Origin: Oscillospiraceae bacterium | Lineage (GTDB): Bacteria; Bacillota; Clostridia; Oscillospirales; CAG-272 | Length of the DNA: 64,000 bases | Assembly: GCA_015064185.1 (NCBI GenBank) | Contig: SVSS01000002.1 | Location: 124,001 to 188,000, forward strand | Direction of reading: 5' to 3' | Part shown: in pieces, positions 50,328 to 60,166 of the stretch | How positions within the stretch are numbered: the stretch's first letter is position 1 | How the letters are laid out: each line of letters starts with the position of its first letter | Translations under genes and position numbers: made by a program | The notes under the pieces: model-generated | The model's database searches: none | What the model was told of the DNA's origin: nothing | The model's input: only the letters and a program-made list of their open reading frames with translations

Positions 50328-52725
50328 ATATACCTGCGCGCCTGCGCCAAAAGGCATCTTCAGTGTGCGCCGGGCAAACATGATTGTACGGTATTACATC
50401 TAAGCCTATGCCGAAATTCTGCTTGGTTTCGTGTTTATTTGCATAATATGGCTCATTTTTAGATAATTTTCGTTCTTTTTCAACATATGCGCCGCCATAG
50501 GAATAGGGCGCATCAAGCACCTTGATCTGGCGAGGAAAGCTTCTTGAAACACGCAAAAGTGCGGTTTTGTGGCAATGCTCCTGCGGGCAATTTTCCGTGG
50601 CTATCCCCCCACAATCACAATAATCAATTAGTGTGTGGCATTGGCATGCGGTGTGCGGTTCAGTTCCCTTTTTAAAGTATCCGATCTCTGCACGATCACC
50701 GCGCGGATCATGATAACAAGCATCGCTCATAAGAAGCCCCGAATCCTTGCAGTAACGCGCCGTCACAATCCCTTCCGCTGTTTTAAACTGAGCATCATTT
50801 ATACCAACTGCATCAATGGCGCGCTGCATCACGGCATCCCAAATATCAAGGGCGTGATTTCCGCTGATATCTGCCACAGACTTGGGATATTCATATCCGT
50901 ACCAAACGCCGCAAAGCAATTCGGGCGTGTATCCGATAAACCATTTGTCACAATTGTTGCTGCTGGTTCCCGTTTTGCCTGCTACATCCACCCTTTCCTT
51001 TAAGGTAATTGCTTTTCCTGTTCCCTCGCGCACAACGCGACGAAGCATCATCGTCATGATTGATGCGGTATCCTCACCAAGCACGCGCCTCTCGTTTCTT
51101 TCATTCGTCAGCAACAACTCTCCTTTGCTGTCAAGCACCTTATAATAACTGCGCGTTCCTTCGTATACACCGCCGTTTGCCAATGCTGTATATCCCCCAA
51201 GCATTTCTCGCAGAGTTACACCGTTATGCTGTTGACCAAGGGCTAGTGCCGCTGTACCGATATCCTTTTCTCTGTCAAGCGAGGCAAAACCCAATTTGTC
51301 GTGCAAAAAGCGATAGGATTCCTGCGTGCCAAGCTTTTGCAGTATCGAAACCGAAACAGTATTGACAGAATGAGTTAGGGCTGCGTTTACCGTTGTTAGC
51401 CCGCGATAAATATTAGGAGAATTGCGAGGCCAAGGCGCACCGTTCGCTCGAAAAAGCTGGGGCACATCGTCAAAAACACTTGCATAATTGATCAAATTAC
51501 GTTCTAGTGCGGGCGCATAAACCGCCAAGGGCTTGATAACAGAGCCTGAGGGGCGTTTGGTGTCGGTAGCGTAATTTTGAATGCGATTGGAGTTCTTTTT
51601 ACCCGTCGCTCCCGCAATTGCTAAAATATCTCCGTTTGCGGGATCAACGATCATAATTGAGCTTTGCGCCTGCTCCCCGCCTTTGTGCACGGGAAAGTTT
51701 TTTGTGTTTTCATAATACTCGGTAACAACATTTTGCAGATCCTCACGCATTGCAACATATATCTTCAATCCGCCGCAATACACAAGCCTGCTTGCCTCGG
51801 CTTCTGTGTAGCCCTTTTCTTTCACCAAGGCATCTATAACATCAGATATCGCAAGATCGGCATACCACGAATTTACCCTTCCTGTCATCGCCTCGCGATT
51901 AACGGACAGTTCTACCTCACAAGCAACCGCCTCTCGATATTCACGCTCACTTATCATTTCCTGTAACAGCATTTCGTTTAAAATCAGATCGCGGCGCGCG
52001 CGGTTGTTTTCGGGATGCCGTATAGGATCGTATTTTGTGGGGTTATTGGTAATGGCAGCAATGCTGGCACATTCTGCCAGGGTTAACTCGCTTGGCTCCT
52101 TTGAAAAATAAGCATTGGCAGCTGTTTTTACACCGTAGCAATTCTCTGCCAAGTTGACAACATTGAGATATTGCTCAAGAATTGCGTTTTTAGACAGTTT
52201 TTGTTCTACCTTAACTGCACGCATCAGTTCTCCTACCTTGCGCGAAAGTGTTTTTTCACTGTCCCCCGTAAGATTTTTTACAAGCTGCTGTGTAATGGTA
52301 GAGCCGCCAAATTTACTCCCGTTCTCTCCTGCAAGGTAACTACGTACCGCAGATGCCGTTCTGATCCAATCGATGCCGCCATGATCATAAAAACGCTTAT
52401 CCTCAATGGCAACAAAAGCATTTTTGAGATTTTCGGGCATTTGCGCGATCGGACAGTAGAGTGCATTCTCATATCCGCTGACGCGATCACTGACAAGCTC
52501 CATCTCAGCCCCATTTTGATCATAGCAATATAGCCTTGTGGTGCGATCACTAACGCCAATCGAAAAAAGCTCCTCTTTTAAATCGCTTTGCGGAACAGTA
52601 CGCGCCCAAATTGCCCCCACGACCACTGCAAGCGATAAAACGATCAGTAGTATGAGTGTGCAGGAAAGGAAAAATATCGCGATCCTGCTTTCCTTTCTTT
52701 TTGTATGCAAAAAAATCACCCCCAC
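50326..52725 (-). CDS. Class A penicillin-binding protein (PBP1A-like)
   Basis: A ~799-residue bifunctional peptidoglycan synthase. One N-terminal TM helix (about 15-40). The glycosyltransferase 51 domain has VAIEDKRFYDHGG and GGSTITQQLVKNL. The transpeptidase has the nucleophile motif SVIK (in KRPSGSVIKPL), HSVNT and GKTGTS. The C-terminal tail is Cys-rich (CQCHTLIDYCDCGG). The start is uncertain: GTG at 52725 opens the frame, but GGGGG at 52723-52719 looks like the Shine-Dalgarno, which favours the TTG at 52710. That site is inside a terminator hairpin. Confidence 0.92.
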   Translation of the reverse strand: MGVIFLHTKRKESRIAIFFLSCTLILLIVLSLAVVVGAIWARTVPQSDLKEELFSIGVSDRTTRLYCYDQNGAEMELVSDRVSGYENALYCPIAQMPENLKNAFVAIEDKRFYDHGGIDWIRTASAVRSYLAGENGSKFGGSTITQQLVKNLTGDSEKTLSRKVGELMRAVKVEQKLSKNAILEQYLNVVNLAENCYGVKTAANAYFSKEPSELTLAECASIAAITNNPTKYDPIRHPENNRARRDLILNEMLLQEMISEREYREAVACEVELSVNREAMTGRVNSWYADLAISDVIDALVKEKGYTEAEASRLVYCGGLKIYVAMREDLQNVVTEYYENTKNFPVHKGGEQAQSSIMIVDPANGDILAIAGATGKKNSNRIQNYATDTKRPSGSVIKPLAVYAPALERNLINYASVFDDVPQLFRANGAPWPRNSPNIYRGLTTVNAALTHSVNTVSVSILQKLGTQESYRFLHDKLGFASLDREKDIGTAALALGQQHNGVTLREMLGGYTALANGGVYEGTRSYYKVLDSKGELLLTNERNERRVLGEDTASIMTMMLRRVVREGTGKAITLKERVDVAGKTGTSSNNCDKWFIGYTPELLCGVWYGYEYPKSVADISGNHALDIWDAVMQRAIDAVGINDAQFKTAEGIVTARYCKDSGLLMSDACYHDPRGDRAEIGYFKKGTEPHTACQCHTLIDYCDCGGIATENCPQEHCHKTALLRVSRSFPRQIKVLDAPYSYGGAYVEKERKLSKNEPYYANKHETKQNFGIGLDVIPYNHVCPAHTEDAFWRRRAGI

Positions 52726-52753
52726 TTGGCTTTAGTTTGCCGCCAAGCGGGGG
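52709..52753 (-). terminator. dnaE terminator whose 3' arm is the PBP ribosome binding site
   Basis: On minus, 52753-52742 pairs with 52730-52719 (12 bp with one G-U), 11-base loop, then TGATTTTTTTG. The 3' arm holds the GGGGG Shine-Dalgarno of the PBP gene. Confidence 0.78.
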
Positions 52754-52795
52754 GATGTCATACTTGTTTCTATATGGGAAGATGCACGGATTTTG

Positions 52796-55700
52796 TCATT
52801 TCAGCACAACATTTTCCTTACCTAAAATATGATACAATTCAGTAAGAGCGGCGGAGGAAAGCGCAAATCCTACTGCTTGCTTGTAATAAGTCTTAGTTGC
52901 GGCATCAAAGATCGATACCGGCAGATCTCCTTTATTATTGTTTAGGATACTGCGTGCGCGCTGACAAAGCGCATGGTCAAGCGAAGGCACACGCAAATAA
53001 AGAATACGCGCTTTCTCAAGCGTTTCCGTGTTGGCAGCGCCACCCTTTGCTCGCTCCACTTCCTGCGCTTTAGCTGTTACCTCTTTTTTTGCATGTACCG
53101 CCGCTTGCTGTGCGGCACCGTTTGCGGGCAACTCGCTCATGCGCGAAACAATGATCTTTGGTGGCTCATCTTCTCTAAGAGAAATCTGCCCCTCAATGCG
53201 CACCACATTATCAAGGATCAGCTGATCGGCAAATTTTTCACGTATCTTTGGGAAAGCAATGCATTCGATCTCGCCCATGCGATCCTCAACTGTGAAAAAT
53301 ACCATTTGCTCGTTTGATTTTGTGGTTTTGTGTGTCAGCGCTGTAATAATTCCAGCCACAGTAACCGCTTGTCTGTCAGTAAATGCGGTGCTTTCTCCCT
53401 CATCTACGTCGCAGATCGTGTGGATCGGAACGATATCGGTGGCTGAAAGCGCATTTGAAAATCCGTCAAGCACATGTCCTGAAAAATACATGCCTGCCGC
53501 TTCCTTTTCCTCGGCCAACAGTTGGCGCAGACCAAACTCGGGAAGATCGGGATAGGTAACATGCAGCTCCTCACTCACAGCGCTTGAAAACATATCAAGC
53601 TGACCCGTGAGATTGGTTCGGTTTTTGCTTTGCAGCTGATCGACCATTTGCTCATATACAGCCATAAGGCGACTGCGGAAAATGCCAAGTGAATCAAAAG
53701 CGCCCGATTTGATCAGCGACTCGATCTGCCGCTTGTTGAGGTCATGCGAGGACATGCGATCGAGAAAATCATGGAATGAGCGATATTTGCCGCCGATCCT
53801 GCGCTCCTCTACCACGGCCTCGAGAAACTGCCTGCCTACATTTTTCAGTGCCAAAAGTCCAAAGCGAATGTGATCGCCGCAAGCACTGAAATTGATATCA
53901 GAGGCATTGATATCAGGGGGAAGGACGCGCACGCCGCGCTTGCCAACCTCGGCAATATAGGCGGCGATCTTGGGCATATTTCCAAGCTCAGAGGTCAACA
54001 ATGCCGCAAAATAAGCCTTTGGCGCATGCTCCTTTAAATATGCGGTTTGATAAGAAATGATCGCATATGCAGCCGCATGACTTTTATTAAAAGCATAATT
54101 GGCAAAGCTTGAAAGCTCGTCAAACAGCTCTCCCGCAAGCTCTTTGTCTATGCCGTTTTGGGCACAGCCAACTAAAAATGAATCTCGCTCTGCCTCCATG
54201 ACTGATGCCTTTTTCTTTGCCATGGCGCGGCGCACCACGTCTGCATGACCAAAGGTATACCCCGCAAGCTCACGAAAGATCTGCATCACCTGCTCCTGAT
54301 ATACCACGCAGCCATAGGTCGAGCGCAGGATAGGCTCAAGCTGAGGGATCTTATAGGTAACCCCTTGCGGATTATGATGGTTTTCTACAAACGTGGGGAT
54401 AGAGTCCATAGGGCCGGGTCTGTAAAGCGCGATCGCCGCCACGATATCCTCAAAGCAATTTGGGGCAAGGTTAGCAAGCATTTGGCGCATACCGCCCGAT
54501 TCCAGCTGAAATACGCCCGATGTTGCGCCTTTGGCGATCAGCTTATAGGTTGCGGCATCATCAAGCGGAATTTTGTGAATATCAAAATCAGGATCATCAC
54601 GGCGCACGGATCTTACGGCATCGTCAATGATCGTAAGGTAACGAAGCCCTAAAAAATCAAACTTCAAAAGTCCTAGCGCCGCCACAGTATCCATATCGTA
54701 CTGTGTCACCACAATACCGTTGCTTGCCGCTAGCGGCAAATACGAGGAAATGGGCTTTTCGGTGATCACAATACCCGCCGCATGGATAGACATATTGCGC
54801 GGCATCCCCTCAAGCGCCATGGCTAGGTCAAGCAGCTTTTTGATCTCCTGCTTGCCTTCGTACAAGCGCTTTAATTCGGGCTGCTTTATGGCTTCTGCAA
54901 TCGTAATTCCAAGCTCGCGCGGAATGGCTTTCGCCACCGCATCCACCTCTTGATAGGAAATTCCCAATGCCCTACCGACATCACGCACCGCCGCCCTTGC
55001 GGCAAGCGTACCAAAGGTAATAATTTGAGATACGTGCTCACGCCCATAGCGTGCGGTAACGTATTTGATCACCTCATCGCGGCGATTGTAACAAAAATCA
55101 ACGTCAATATCGGGCATGCTGACGCGCTCCGGATTGAGAAAACGCTCAAAAAGCAGATCGAAGCGAAGCGGATCTACATCGGTAATGCCAAGGAAATATG
55201 CCACTACACTGCCGGCACCCGAGCCACGCCCGGGTCCAACGGGAATGCTTTTGGATTTTGCAAAATTAACGTAGTCCTGCACGATCAGGAAATAATCCGC
55301 ATACCCCATTTTTTCAATGACGGAAAGCTCATATTCCATGCGCTCGCGATAAGCAGCCTCACTATAAAGCTCAAGTGCTAAGCCGCCTATGGCTTTTTTC
55401 ATTGTAAAGCCGTTTTGGGCAAGCTCACGCAGATGCTGCACAGCGCTTTTACCCTCGGGACACGGAAACTTGGGTAGATGATTTTGCGAAAAATCAAAAG
55501 CAAACTCACATCTATCTGCGATTTTCACGGTATTGGCTATTGCACCATCATAAGAGCCGAAAAGCATTTGCATCTCGGCGCTATCCTTATAATAAAACTC
55601 ATCGGTTTCAAAGCCGATCGGGCGCCCGTCGTCAAGTCTGCTGTTTGTTTGAATACACATCAATACCGCTTGCGTTTCGGCATCGGTTCGCGTGAGATAA

Positions 55701-56320
55701 TGGCAGTCGTTGGTGGCAACAAGGGGCAAAGCACATGTATTTGCCAGCTTTACCAGCATGGGCAGGATCTGCTTTTGCTCGGGCAAGCCGTGATCCTGTA
55801 TTTCAATATAAAAATTATCCTTGCCAAAGATAGCGGCATATTCGCGCGCTGTTTTGCAAGCGCCCTCAAAATCCCCTGCGACAAGCAGCTGCGGGATGCG
55901 CCCCGCAAGGCACCCGGAAAGCGCGATCAAGCCCTCGGAGTGCTCACGCAAAAGCTCGATATCAATACGGGGCTTTGTGTAAAACCCTTCGGTAAAGCCA
56001 CGGGAAACAAGGTCAATGAGATTGCGGTATCCCACCTCGTTTTTGCAAAGCAAGACAAGATGATTGGGGTGTGCATCAAGCGTGGATTTCGCAAAGCGTG
56101 AGCGAGGTGCAACATAAACCTCACACCCGATGATCGGCTTCACGCCCTCAGCAATGCACGCCTTGTAAAATGCAACTGCACCATACATTACACCGTGATC
56201 GGTAAGAGCGACCGCATCATGCCCACACGCCTTGGCGCGCCTCGGAATATCACGAATGCGACAAGCGCCGTCAAGCAGGCTATATTCACTGTGCAAATGC
56301 AAATGTACAAATGAAGACAT
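52796..56320 (-). CDS. dnaE: DNA polymerase III alpha subunit, DnaE type
   Basis: A 1174-residue replicative polymerase. N-terminal PHP domain HLHLHSEYSLLDG, polymerase palm with the Asp pair PDIDVDF, fingers, helix-hairpin-helix, and a C-terminal OB fold. No exonuclease domain, so it is DnaE, not PolC. I chose the ATG at 56320 behind GGGGAGGTG; the frame opens at a GTG two codons earlier. It follows whiA by 18 bases and ends at the terminator shared with the PBP gene. Confidence 0.96.
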   Translation of the reverse strand: MSSFVHLHLHSEYSLLDGACRIRDIPRRAKACGHDAVALTDHGVMYGAVAFYKACIAEGVKPIIGCEVYVAPRSRFAKSTLDAHPNHLVLLCKNEVGYRNLIDLVSRGFTEGFYTKPRIDIELLREHSEGLIALSGCLAGRIPQLLVAGDFEGACKTAREYAAIFGKDNFYIEIQDHGLPEQKQILPMLVKLANTCALPLVATNDCHYLTRTDAETQAVLMCIQTNSRLDDGRPIGFETDEFYYKDSAEMQMLFGSYDGAIANTVKIADRCEFAFDFSQNHLPKFPCPEGKSAVQHLRELAQNGFTMKKAIGGLALELYSEAAYRERMEYELSVIEKMGYADYFLIVQDYVNFAKSKSIPVGPGRGSGAGSVVAYFLGITDVDPLRFDLLFERFLNPERVSMPDIDVDFCYNRRDEVIKYVTARYGREHVSQIITFGTLAARAAVRDVGRALGISYQEVDAVAKAIPRELGITIAEAIKQPELKRLYEGKQEIKKLLDLAMALEGMPRNMSIHAAGIVITEKPISSYLPLAASNGIVVTQYDMDTVAALGLLKFDFLGLRYLTIIDDAVRSVRRDDPDFDIHKIPLDDAATYKLIAKGATSGVFQLESGGMRQMLANLAPNCFEDIVAAIALYRPGPMDSIPTFVENHHNPQGVTYKIPQLEPILRSTYGCVVYQEQVMQIFRELAGYTFGHADVVRRAMAKKKASVMEAERDSFLVGCAQNGIDKELAGELFDELSSFANYAFNKSHAAAYAIISYQTAYLKEHAPKAYFAALLTSELGNMPKIAAYIAEVGKRGVRVLPPDINASDINFSACGDHIRFGLLALKNVGRQFLEAVVEERRIGGKYRSFHDFLDRMSSHDLNKRQIESLIKSGAFDSLGIFRSRLMAVYEQMVDQLQSKNRTNLTGQLDMFSSAVSEELHVTYPDLPEFGLRQLLAEEKEAAGMYFSGHVLDGFSNALSATDIVPIHTICDVDEGESTAFTDRQAVTVAGIITALTHKTTKSNEQMVFFTVEDRMGEIECIAFPKIREKFADQLILDNVVRIEGQISLREDEPPKIIVSRMSELPANGAAQQAAVHAKKEVTAKAQEVERAKGGAANTETLEKARILYLRVPSLDHALCQRARSILNNNKGDLPVSIFDAATKTYYKQAVGFALSSAALTELYHILGKENVVLK

Positions 56321-56338
56321 ACGCACACCTCCCCTTTT

Positions 56339-57190
56339 TTAGAACTCCTTATTTTGTAACGCGTCCGAAAATGCAATGATCTTTTGTAATCTGTGGTTTA
56401 AACCCGATTTTGTAAGCGGCGGATTATGTAATTTAGCAAGATCGGAAAGCGAGGCATCCGCATTTTCCTCGCGCAAGGACGCGGTTTCCCTCAATTCCTG
56501 CGGTAAAGCGTCAAGCCGTGCCGCTTCACGAATGGCTGCGATCGCTTCAAGCGCACGTCCTGAGGCTGCAACCGATTTACTGATATTTTTTGCCACGCAG
56601 TTGGTCGCGCGGTTTTCCTCGTTCCTAATCCCACGTGCAATCTTTGCGTTCATCAATGCAAAAAGTGCGTTATTTGCCCCTAGCGCCGAGAGAATCTCCT
56701 CAATTACAGCGCTATTTTTAAAATAGACGCCAAAGCCCGCGCGATGTATACGGCTTTTTGCCTGCCAACCGTTCTGTAAAAGCAGTGAGGTGAGAAAGGC
56801 TCGTTCCTCCTCCTCATACACCTTAAATTCAAGATGATACCCTTTTTCGGGATCGGTAACAGAGCCTGCCGAAACAAAGGCTCCGCGTAGGAAATGCACC
56901 GCGCAACGCTCGCAGCAAAAGGCAGGTGCCGTATCTGTGAGATCCCGATATAAGCGCTCGGAGGAAAATAGCATAGTGCCGGCATCGATCAGTGCCTCAC
57001 TGCGATAAAGCTCGCGATACACACGCGCACATTCCTGCCGTGCGGCAAGGCTTGACAAGGATAACACGATCGCACCGCCCTTGGTCTGCGCGGCATTGAG
57101 AAAAAGTCCGCGAAAATATGCTTTTTTACAGCAGGCTCTGCGCGGAGCGCCCGCAATCAATTCTTCCTTTAGCTGTAAGGAATAATTCAT
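56339..57190 (-). CDS. whiA: WhiA-family DNA-binding protein
   Basis: A 283-residue protein with an N-terminal LAGLIDADG-like domain without nuclease residues and a C-terminal helix-turn-helix (LSDLAKLHNPPLTKSGLNHRLQK, here interrupted only by length). WhiA affects cell division and chromosome segregation in Bacillota and sporulation in Streptomyces. ATG at 57190 follows GGAGGGAAAAT; the longer frame runs into murB. In most Clostridia rapZ and yvcK precede it. Here murB is directly upstream (28 bases), so those two genes are not in the cluster. Confidence 0.94.
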   Translation of the reverse strand: MNYSLQLKEELIAGAPRRACCKKAYFRGLFLNAAQTKGGAIVLSLSSLAARQECARVYRELYRSEALIDAGTMLFSSERLYRDLTDTAPAFCCERCAVHFLRGAFVSAGSVTDPEKGYHLEFKVYEEEERAFLTSLLLQNGWQAKSRIHRAGFGVYFKNSAVIEEILSALGANNALFALMNAKIARGIRNEENRATNCVAKNISKSVAASGRALEAIAAIREAARLDALPQELRETASLREENADASLSDLAKLHNPPLTKSGLNHRLQKIIAFSDALQNKEF

Positions 57191-57218
57191 ATTTTCCCTC
57201 CGTTCCGTTATGTGCCGA

Positions 57219-58139
57219 TCAGCACTTATCAAATCCGACAAATCGAATTTCAGTCCTCGGCTCAAATCCTTTTTCTCTTTTGACAATGCACTTGATACGA
57301 TCGATGAGGGCAGAAACGTCGGCTGCCTTTGCACCGCCAAGATTCACGATAAAGCCTGCATGCTTTTCAGAAATGGCGGCATTACCGCAGCGCATACCCT
57401 TTAACCCCAATTCATCCAATATCTTTCCGATAGAAATATTGCCGTTTGCCCGTTTAAAAACGCTGCCGGCGCTTGGAAGATGGATTGGCTGTGTTGCCTT
57501 ACGGTGCGCGATCAACGCACACATCTGCGCCCTTACAGCATCAAAGTCCAAAGGATCACACAATGTCAGACAAGCACGCAACGCAAAGATGTTTTTGCGT
57601 TGAAATACGCTATTACGATAAGAATAACTCAATTCCTTGTTAAATAACGTTCTGATTTCACCCGTCTTAGGATATAACACCTCAACCCATTTGACAAGAC
57701 TGCCAAGGTCTTTTCCATGTGCACCTGCGTTCATGCAGATGCCGCCGCCAAGCGTGCCGGGTATACCGCAAGCAAAGACAAGATCGGAAAATCCGAGCCT
57801 TGCTACTCGTTGCGCCAAGTGCGGCAAGGACGTGCCACACGAGGCGATCAATTCGTTGTTTTGTATCAACAAACCGTCTAGTGCAGTGGTACGGATCAGT
57901 GCAACGGACATTGAAGCATCCGAAAACAACAGATTGCTCCCTCTGCCGATTACCACGTACGAAATGCCCTCTTGCTCACAAAGCAGTATTACCTCTACCA
58001 GCTCCCCGATGCATTGGGGCTCTATCAAATAGCGGCAGGTTCCACCAATGCGAAAGGTGCACAGATCTGCTGTCTTTACATATTCTTGAAAGATAATATT
58101 CTTTCTCTTTAACGTTTCCTCAAAAAACGTCCGCATCAA
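57219..58139 (-). CDS. murB: UDP-N-acetylenolpyruvoylglucosamine reductase
   Basis: A 306-residue FAD enzyme that makes UDP-N-acetylmuramate. FAD-binding GRGSNLLF and GIPGTLGGGICMNAGAHG, the catalytic Ser in SAGSVFKR and the C-terminal EKHAGFIVN with the catalytic Glu are visible. YSYRNSVF places it among the type IIb-like short forms of Gram-positives. It starts in the stop of the HAD gene (ATGA). Confidence 0.95.
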   Translation of the reverse strand: MMRTFFEETLKRKNIIFQEYVKTADLCTFRIGGTCRYLIEPQCIGELVEVILLCEQEGISYVVIGRGSNLLFSDASMSVALIRTTALDGLLIQNNELIASCGTSLPHLAQRVARLGFSDLVFACGIPGTLGGGICMNAGAHGKDLGSLVKWVEVLYPKTGEIRTLFNKELSYSYRNSVFQRKNIFALRACLTLCDPLDFDAVRAQMCALIAHRKATQPIHLPSAGSVFKRANGNISIGKILDELGLKGMRCGNAAISEKHAGFIVNLGGAKAADVSALIDRIKCIVKREKGFEPRTEIRFVGFDKC

Positions 58140-58837
58140 GAAAGCAACAGAGGAGCCAGCTCCTGCAGTGCTTTGATCTCATAAGTAATGGGGAGTGCTT
58201 CCCTGTTTTCAAGCGCGTGAGGATTATACCAACAGGTATCGATCCCTGCTGCAATGCCGCCCTTTATATCGGAGGTAAGCGAATCTCCTACGATCAGTGC
58301 GGTCTTTGGCGTAAATTCGGGAATGCGTGCCGCCACAGCCTCAAAATAGCCGACATGCGGTTTTTCGAAGCCGATCTCCTCGGAAATAAAGATATCGAAG
58401 AAATACGGCTTTAATGCACAAGCCGCAAAGCGCCTTCTTTGTACGGACTTGATGCCATTCGTAACAATATACAGCTGATAACGCGCGGCAAGCGCTGCGC
58501 AGATCTCGCCCGCACCGTCGATCAGATGTGCCTTTTCAGAAAGAAAATCCATATAAGTCTTTGACATTTGCGGCACGTCCGCATCAAAGCCAAAGGCTTT
58601 GCAAAATTCCTCAAAGCGCGCCTCTCGCAGCGCCTCCTTGGCGATCTCACCGCGCTCCAATCGCTTCCACATACGGTCGTTGATCTCGCTATATGCCTTG
58701 ATCAGCGTATCCGTGGGAGTAATGCCGCAATATACAAGCGTGTCGGCAAGTGCCTCACGCTCCGCACGGGAAAAATCGAAAAGCGTATTATCTGCATCAA
58801 ACAGGATCGTGCGATAAGCCGACAACCGTAACACCAC
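58136..58837 (-). CDS. YjjG-like HAD-superfamily nucleotidase
   Basis: A 233-residue HAD hydrolase. Motif I FDADNTLFDF, motif II TNG, motif III KP, motif IV GDSLTSDIKGG. The match to YjjG (noncanonical pyrimidine nucleotidase) is in the EIGFEKPHVGYFEA and the length. It may clean damaged pyrimidine nucleotides. It has its own promoter and heads the murB-whiA-dnaE group. The start has a weak GGTGGTG Shine-Dalgarno. Confidence 0.88.
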   Translation of the reverse strand: MVLRLSAYRTILFDADNTLFDFSRAEREALADTLVYCGITPTDTLIKAYSEINDRMWKRLERGEIAKEALREARFEEFCKAFGFDADVPQMSKTYMDFLSEKAHLIDGAGEICAALAARYQLYIVTNGIKSVQRRRFAACALKPYFFDIFISEEIGFEKPHVGYFEAVAARIPEFTPKTALIVGDSLTSDIKGGIAAGIDTCWYNPHALENREALPITYEIKALQELAPLLLS

Positions 58838-58860
58838 CTTTTTTAATTTGTTATATAAGC

Positions 58861-58889
58861 ATTATAACCGAAAACTTCAAAAATTTCAA
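58861..58889 (-). promoter_or_regulatory. Sigma-A promoter of the YjjG-like gene
   Basis: On minus, TTGAAA (58889-58884), 17-base spacer, TATAAT (58866-58861). Confidence 0.8.
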
Positions 58890-58919
58890 GCCAAAAACAG
58901 ACTATATTATGATTTTCTC

Positions 58920-58948
58920 TTGCATTTTAATACTAAATGTAGTATAAT
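58920..58948 (+). promoter_or_regulatory. Sigma-A promoter of coaE
   Basis: TTGCAT (58920-58925), 17-base spacer, TATAAT (58943-58948). Confidence 0.8.
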
Positions 58949-58978
58949 ATTAAATAATAATTAGGCGGAGGTGCTTTC

Positions 58979-59584
58979 ATGCAGGTGGTCGGTCTTACAG
59001 GCAGTAGCGGCGCGGGCAAAAGCGTTGCCGCCTCAATTTTTAAAAAGCATGGCATTCCCGTTATCGATGCCGATTGCGTGTATCACGAAATTCTCAGCAT
59101 CGGCGGCGAGTGCACCAAGGAGCTTGCCGAGGCGTTTGGTGCTGCTGTGCTGGATCAAAATGGGCTGATATCACGTCAAGCACTTGCCGACACGGTGTTT
59201 GGCAAACCAAATACAGATACACTTTTGCATACTTTAAACACAATCACCCATAAATATGTTATGAGCGAGATTAAAAAAAGATTGCGTGAGCTAAAAGAAA
59301 ACGGCGCACAGGCTGCCGTGATCGACGCGCCGCTTCTTTTTGAAGCAAACGCTCATCTTGAATGTGATTTTGTAATCGGGGTAATTGCCAAACGCACACT
59401 GCGTGCCAAGCGCATCATGGCACGCGACCGTATTTCTCTCGAAAGCACCGAAAAGCGCTTAAACGCACAAAAAAGCGATGCGTTTTTCCTCGAACGCTGT
59501 CATTACATTCTCGAAAACAATACCGATGAAGCTGCCCTTGAGCAAAGCCTCTTGGCGCTACTCGTCAAAACGGGGGTTTTATAG
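58979..59584 (+). CDS. coaE: Dephospho-CoA kinase
   Basis: A 201-residue kinase for the last step of CoA synthesis. P-loop GSSGAGKSV at about 7-15, the lid/CoA-binding DADCVYHEI, and the DAPLLFE motif near 120. Length is normal. GGCGGAGGTGC precedes the ATG. One base separates it from the lytic transglycosylase gene. Confidence 0.95.
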   Translation: MQVVGLTGSSGAGKSVAASIFKKHGIPVIDADCVYHEILSIGGECTKELAEAFGAAVLDQNGLISRQALADTVFGKPNTDTLLHTLNTITHKYVMSEIKKRLRELKENGAQAAVIDAPLLFEANAHLECDFVIGVIAKRTLRAKRIMARDRISLESTEKRLNAQKSDAFFLERCHYILENNTDEAALEQSLLALLVKTGVL

Positions 59585-59585
59585 C

Positions 59586-60164
59586 GTGCATTATGCGGCA
59601 TCTCGCAAACGACTTATTACGGTTCTGGCAATTTTTTTACTGCTTGCGGTCTTATCCCTAACCCTTGCACACCTTACAGACGCGCACCGCAGGAACAGAC
59701 GTGAAAACGCGGTTTACAGTATCGTTCTTGCAGCCGCTAACACCTATGGTGTTTCACCTGCTATGGTGCTTGCTGTAATCCGTACCGAAAGCGATTTCAA
59801 TCAAGATGCCCTCTCGTCAGCCGGAGCTATTGGCTTAATGCAGCTGCTCCCTCAAACCTTCGTCTATTTGAGAGATGAAAAATTAAACGAGGATCTCACG
59901 GATAATGACCTTTGGAAGCCACAAGTCAATATCCGCTACGGAACCTATTACCTTTCCTACCTTTTTTCACGCTTTGGGAATTGGCAGGTAACACTTGCCG
60001 CCTACAATGCCGGCGAGGGTCGGGTGGAGCAATGGCTTTCTGATAGCACGCTCTCCGATGGCGAAAATCTGCTTGAGATTCCCTATCCTGAAACCGCACA
60101 CTACGTTACGGTAACGCTTGCGTCTTACCGCGATTATCTTGAAAAATACAACTTTAAGGAGTAA
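59586..60164 (+). CDS. Membrane-anchored lytic transglycosylase
   Basis: A 192-residue SLT-domain enzyme that cleaves the glycan strands of peptidoglycan. It starts at the GTG at 59586, right after coaE, with GGGGG upstream; the longer frame lies inside coaE. One signal anchor (about 10-30). The catalytic Glu is in RTESDFN, followed by GAIGLMQLLP and AYNAGEGRV, the family hallmarks. Coupling with coaE is common in Clostridia. Confidence 0.92.
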   Translation: MHYAASRKRLITVLAIFLLLAVLSLTLAHLTDAHRRNRRENAVYSIVLAAANTYGVSPAMVLAVIRTESDFNQDALSSAGAIGLMQLLPQTFVYLRDEKLNEDLTDNDLWKPQVNIRYGTYYLSYLFSRFGNWQVTLAAYNAGEGRVEQWLSDSTLSDGENLLEIPYPETAHYVTVTLASYRDYLEKYNFKE

Positions 60165-60166
60165 TT

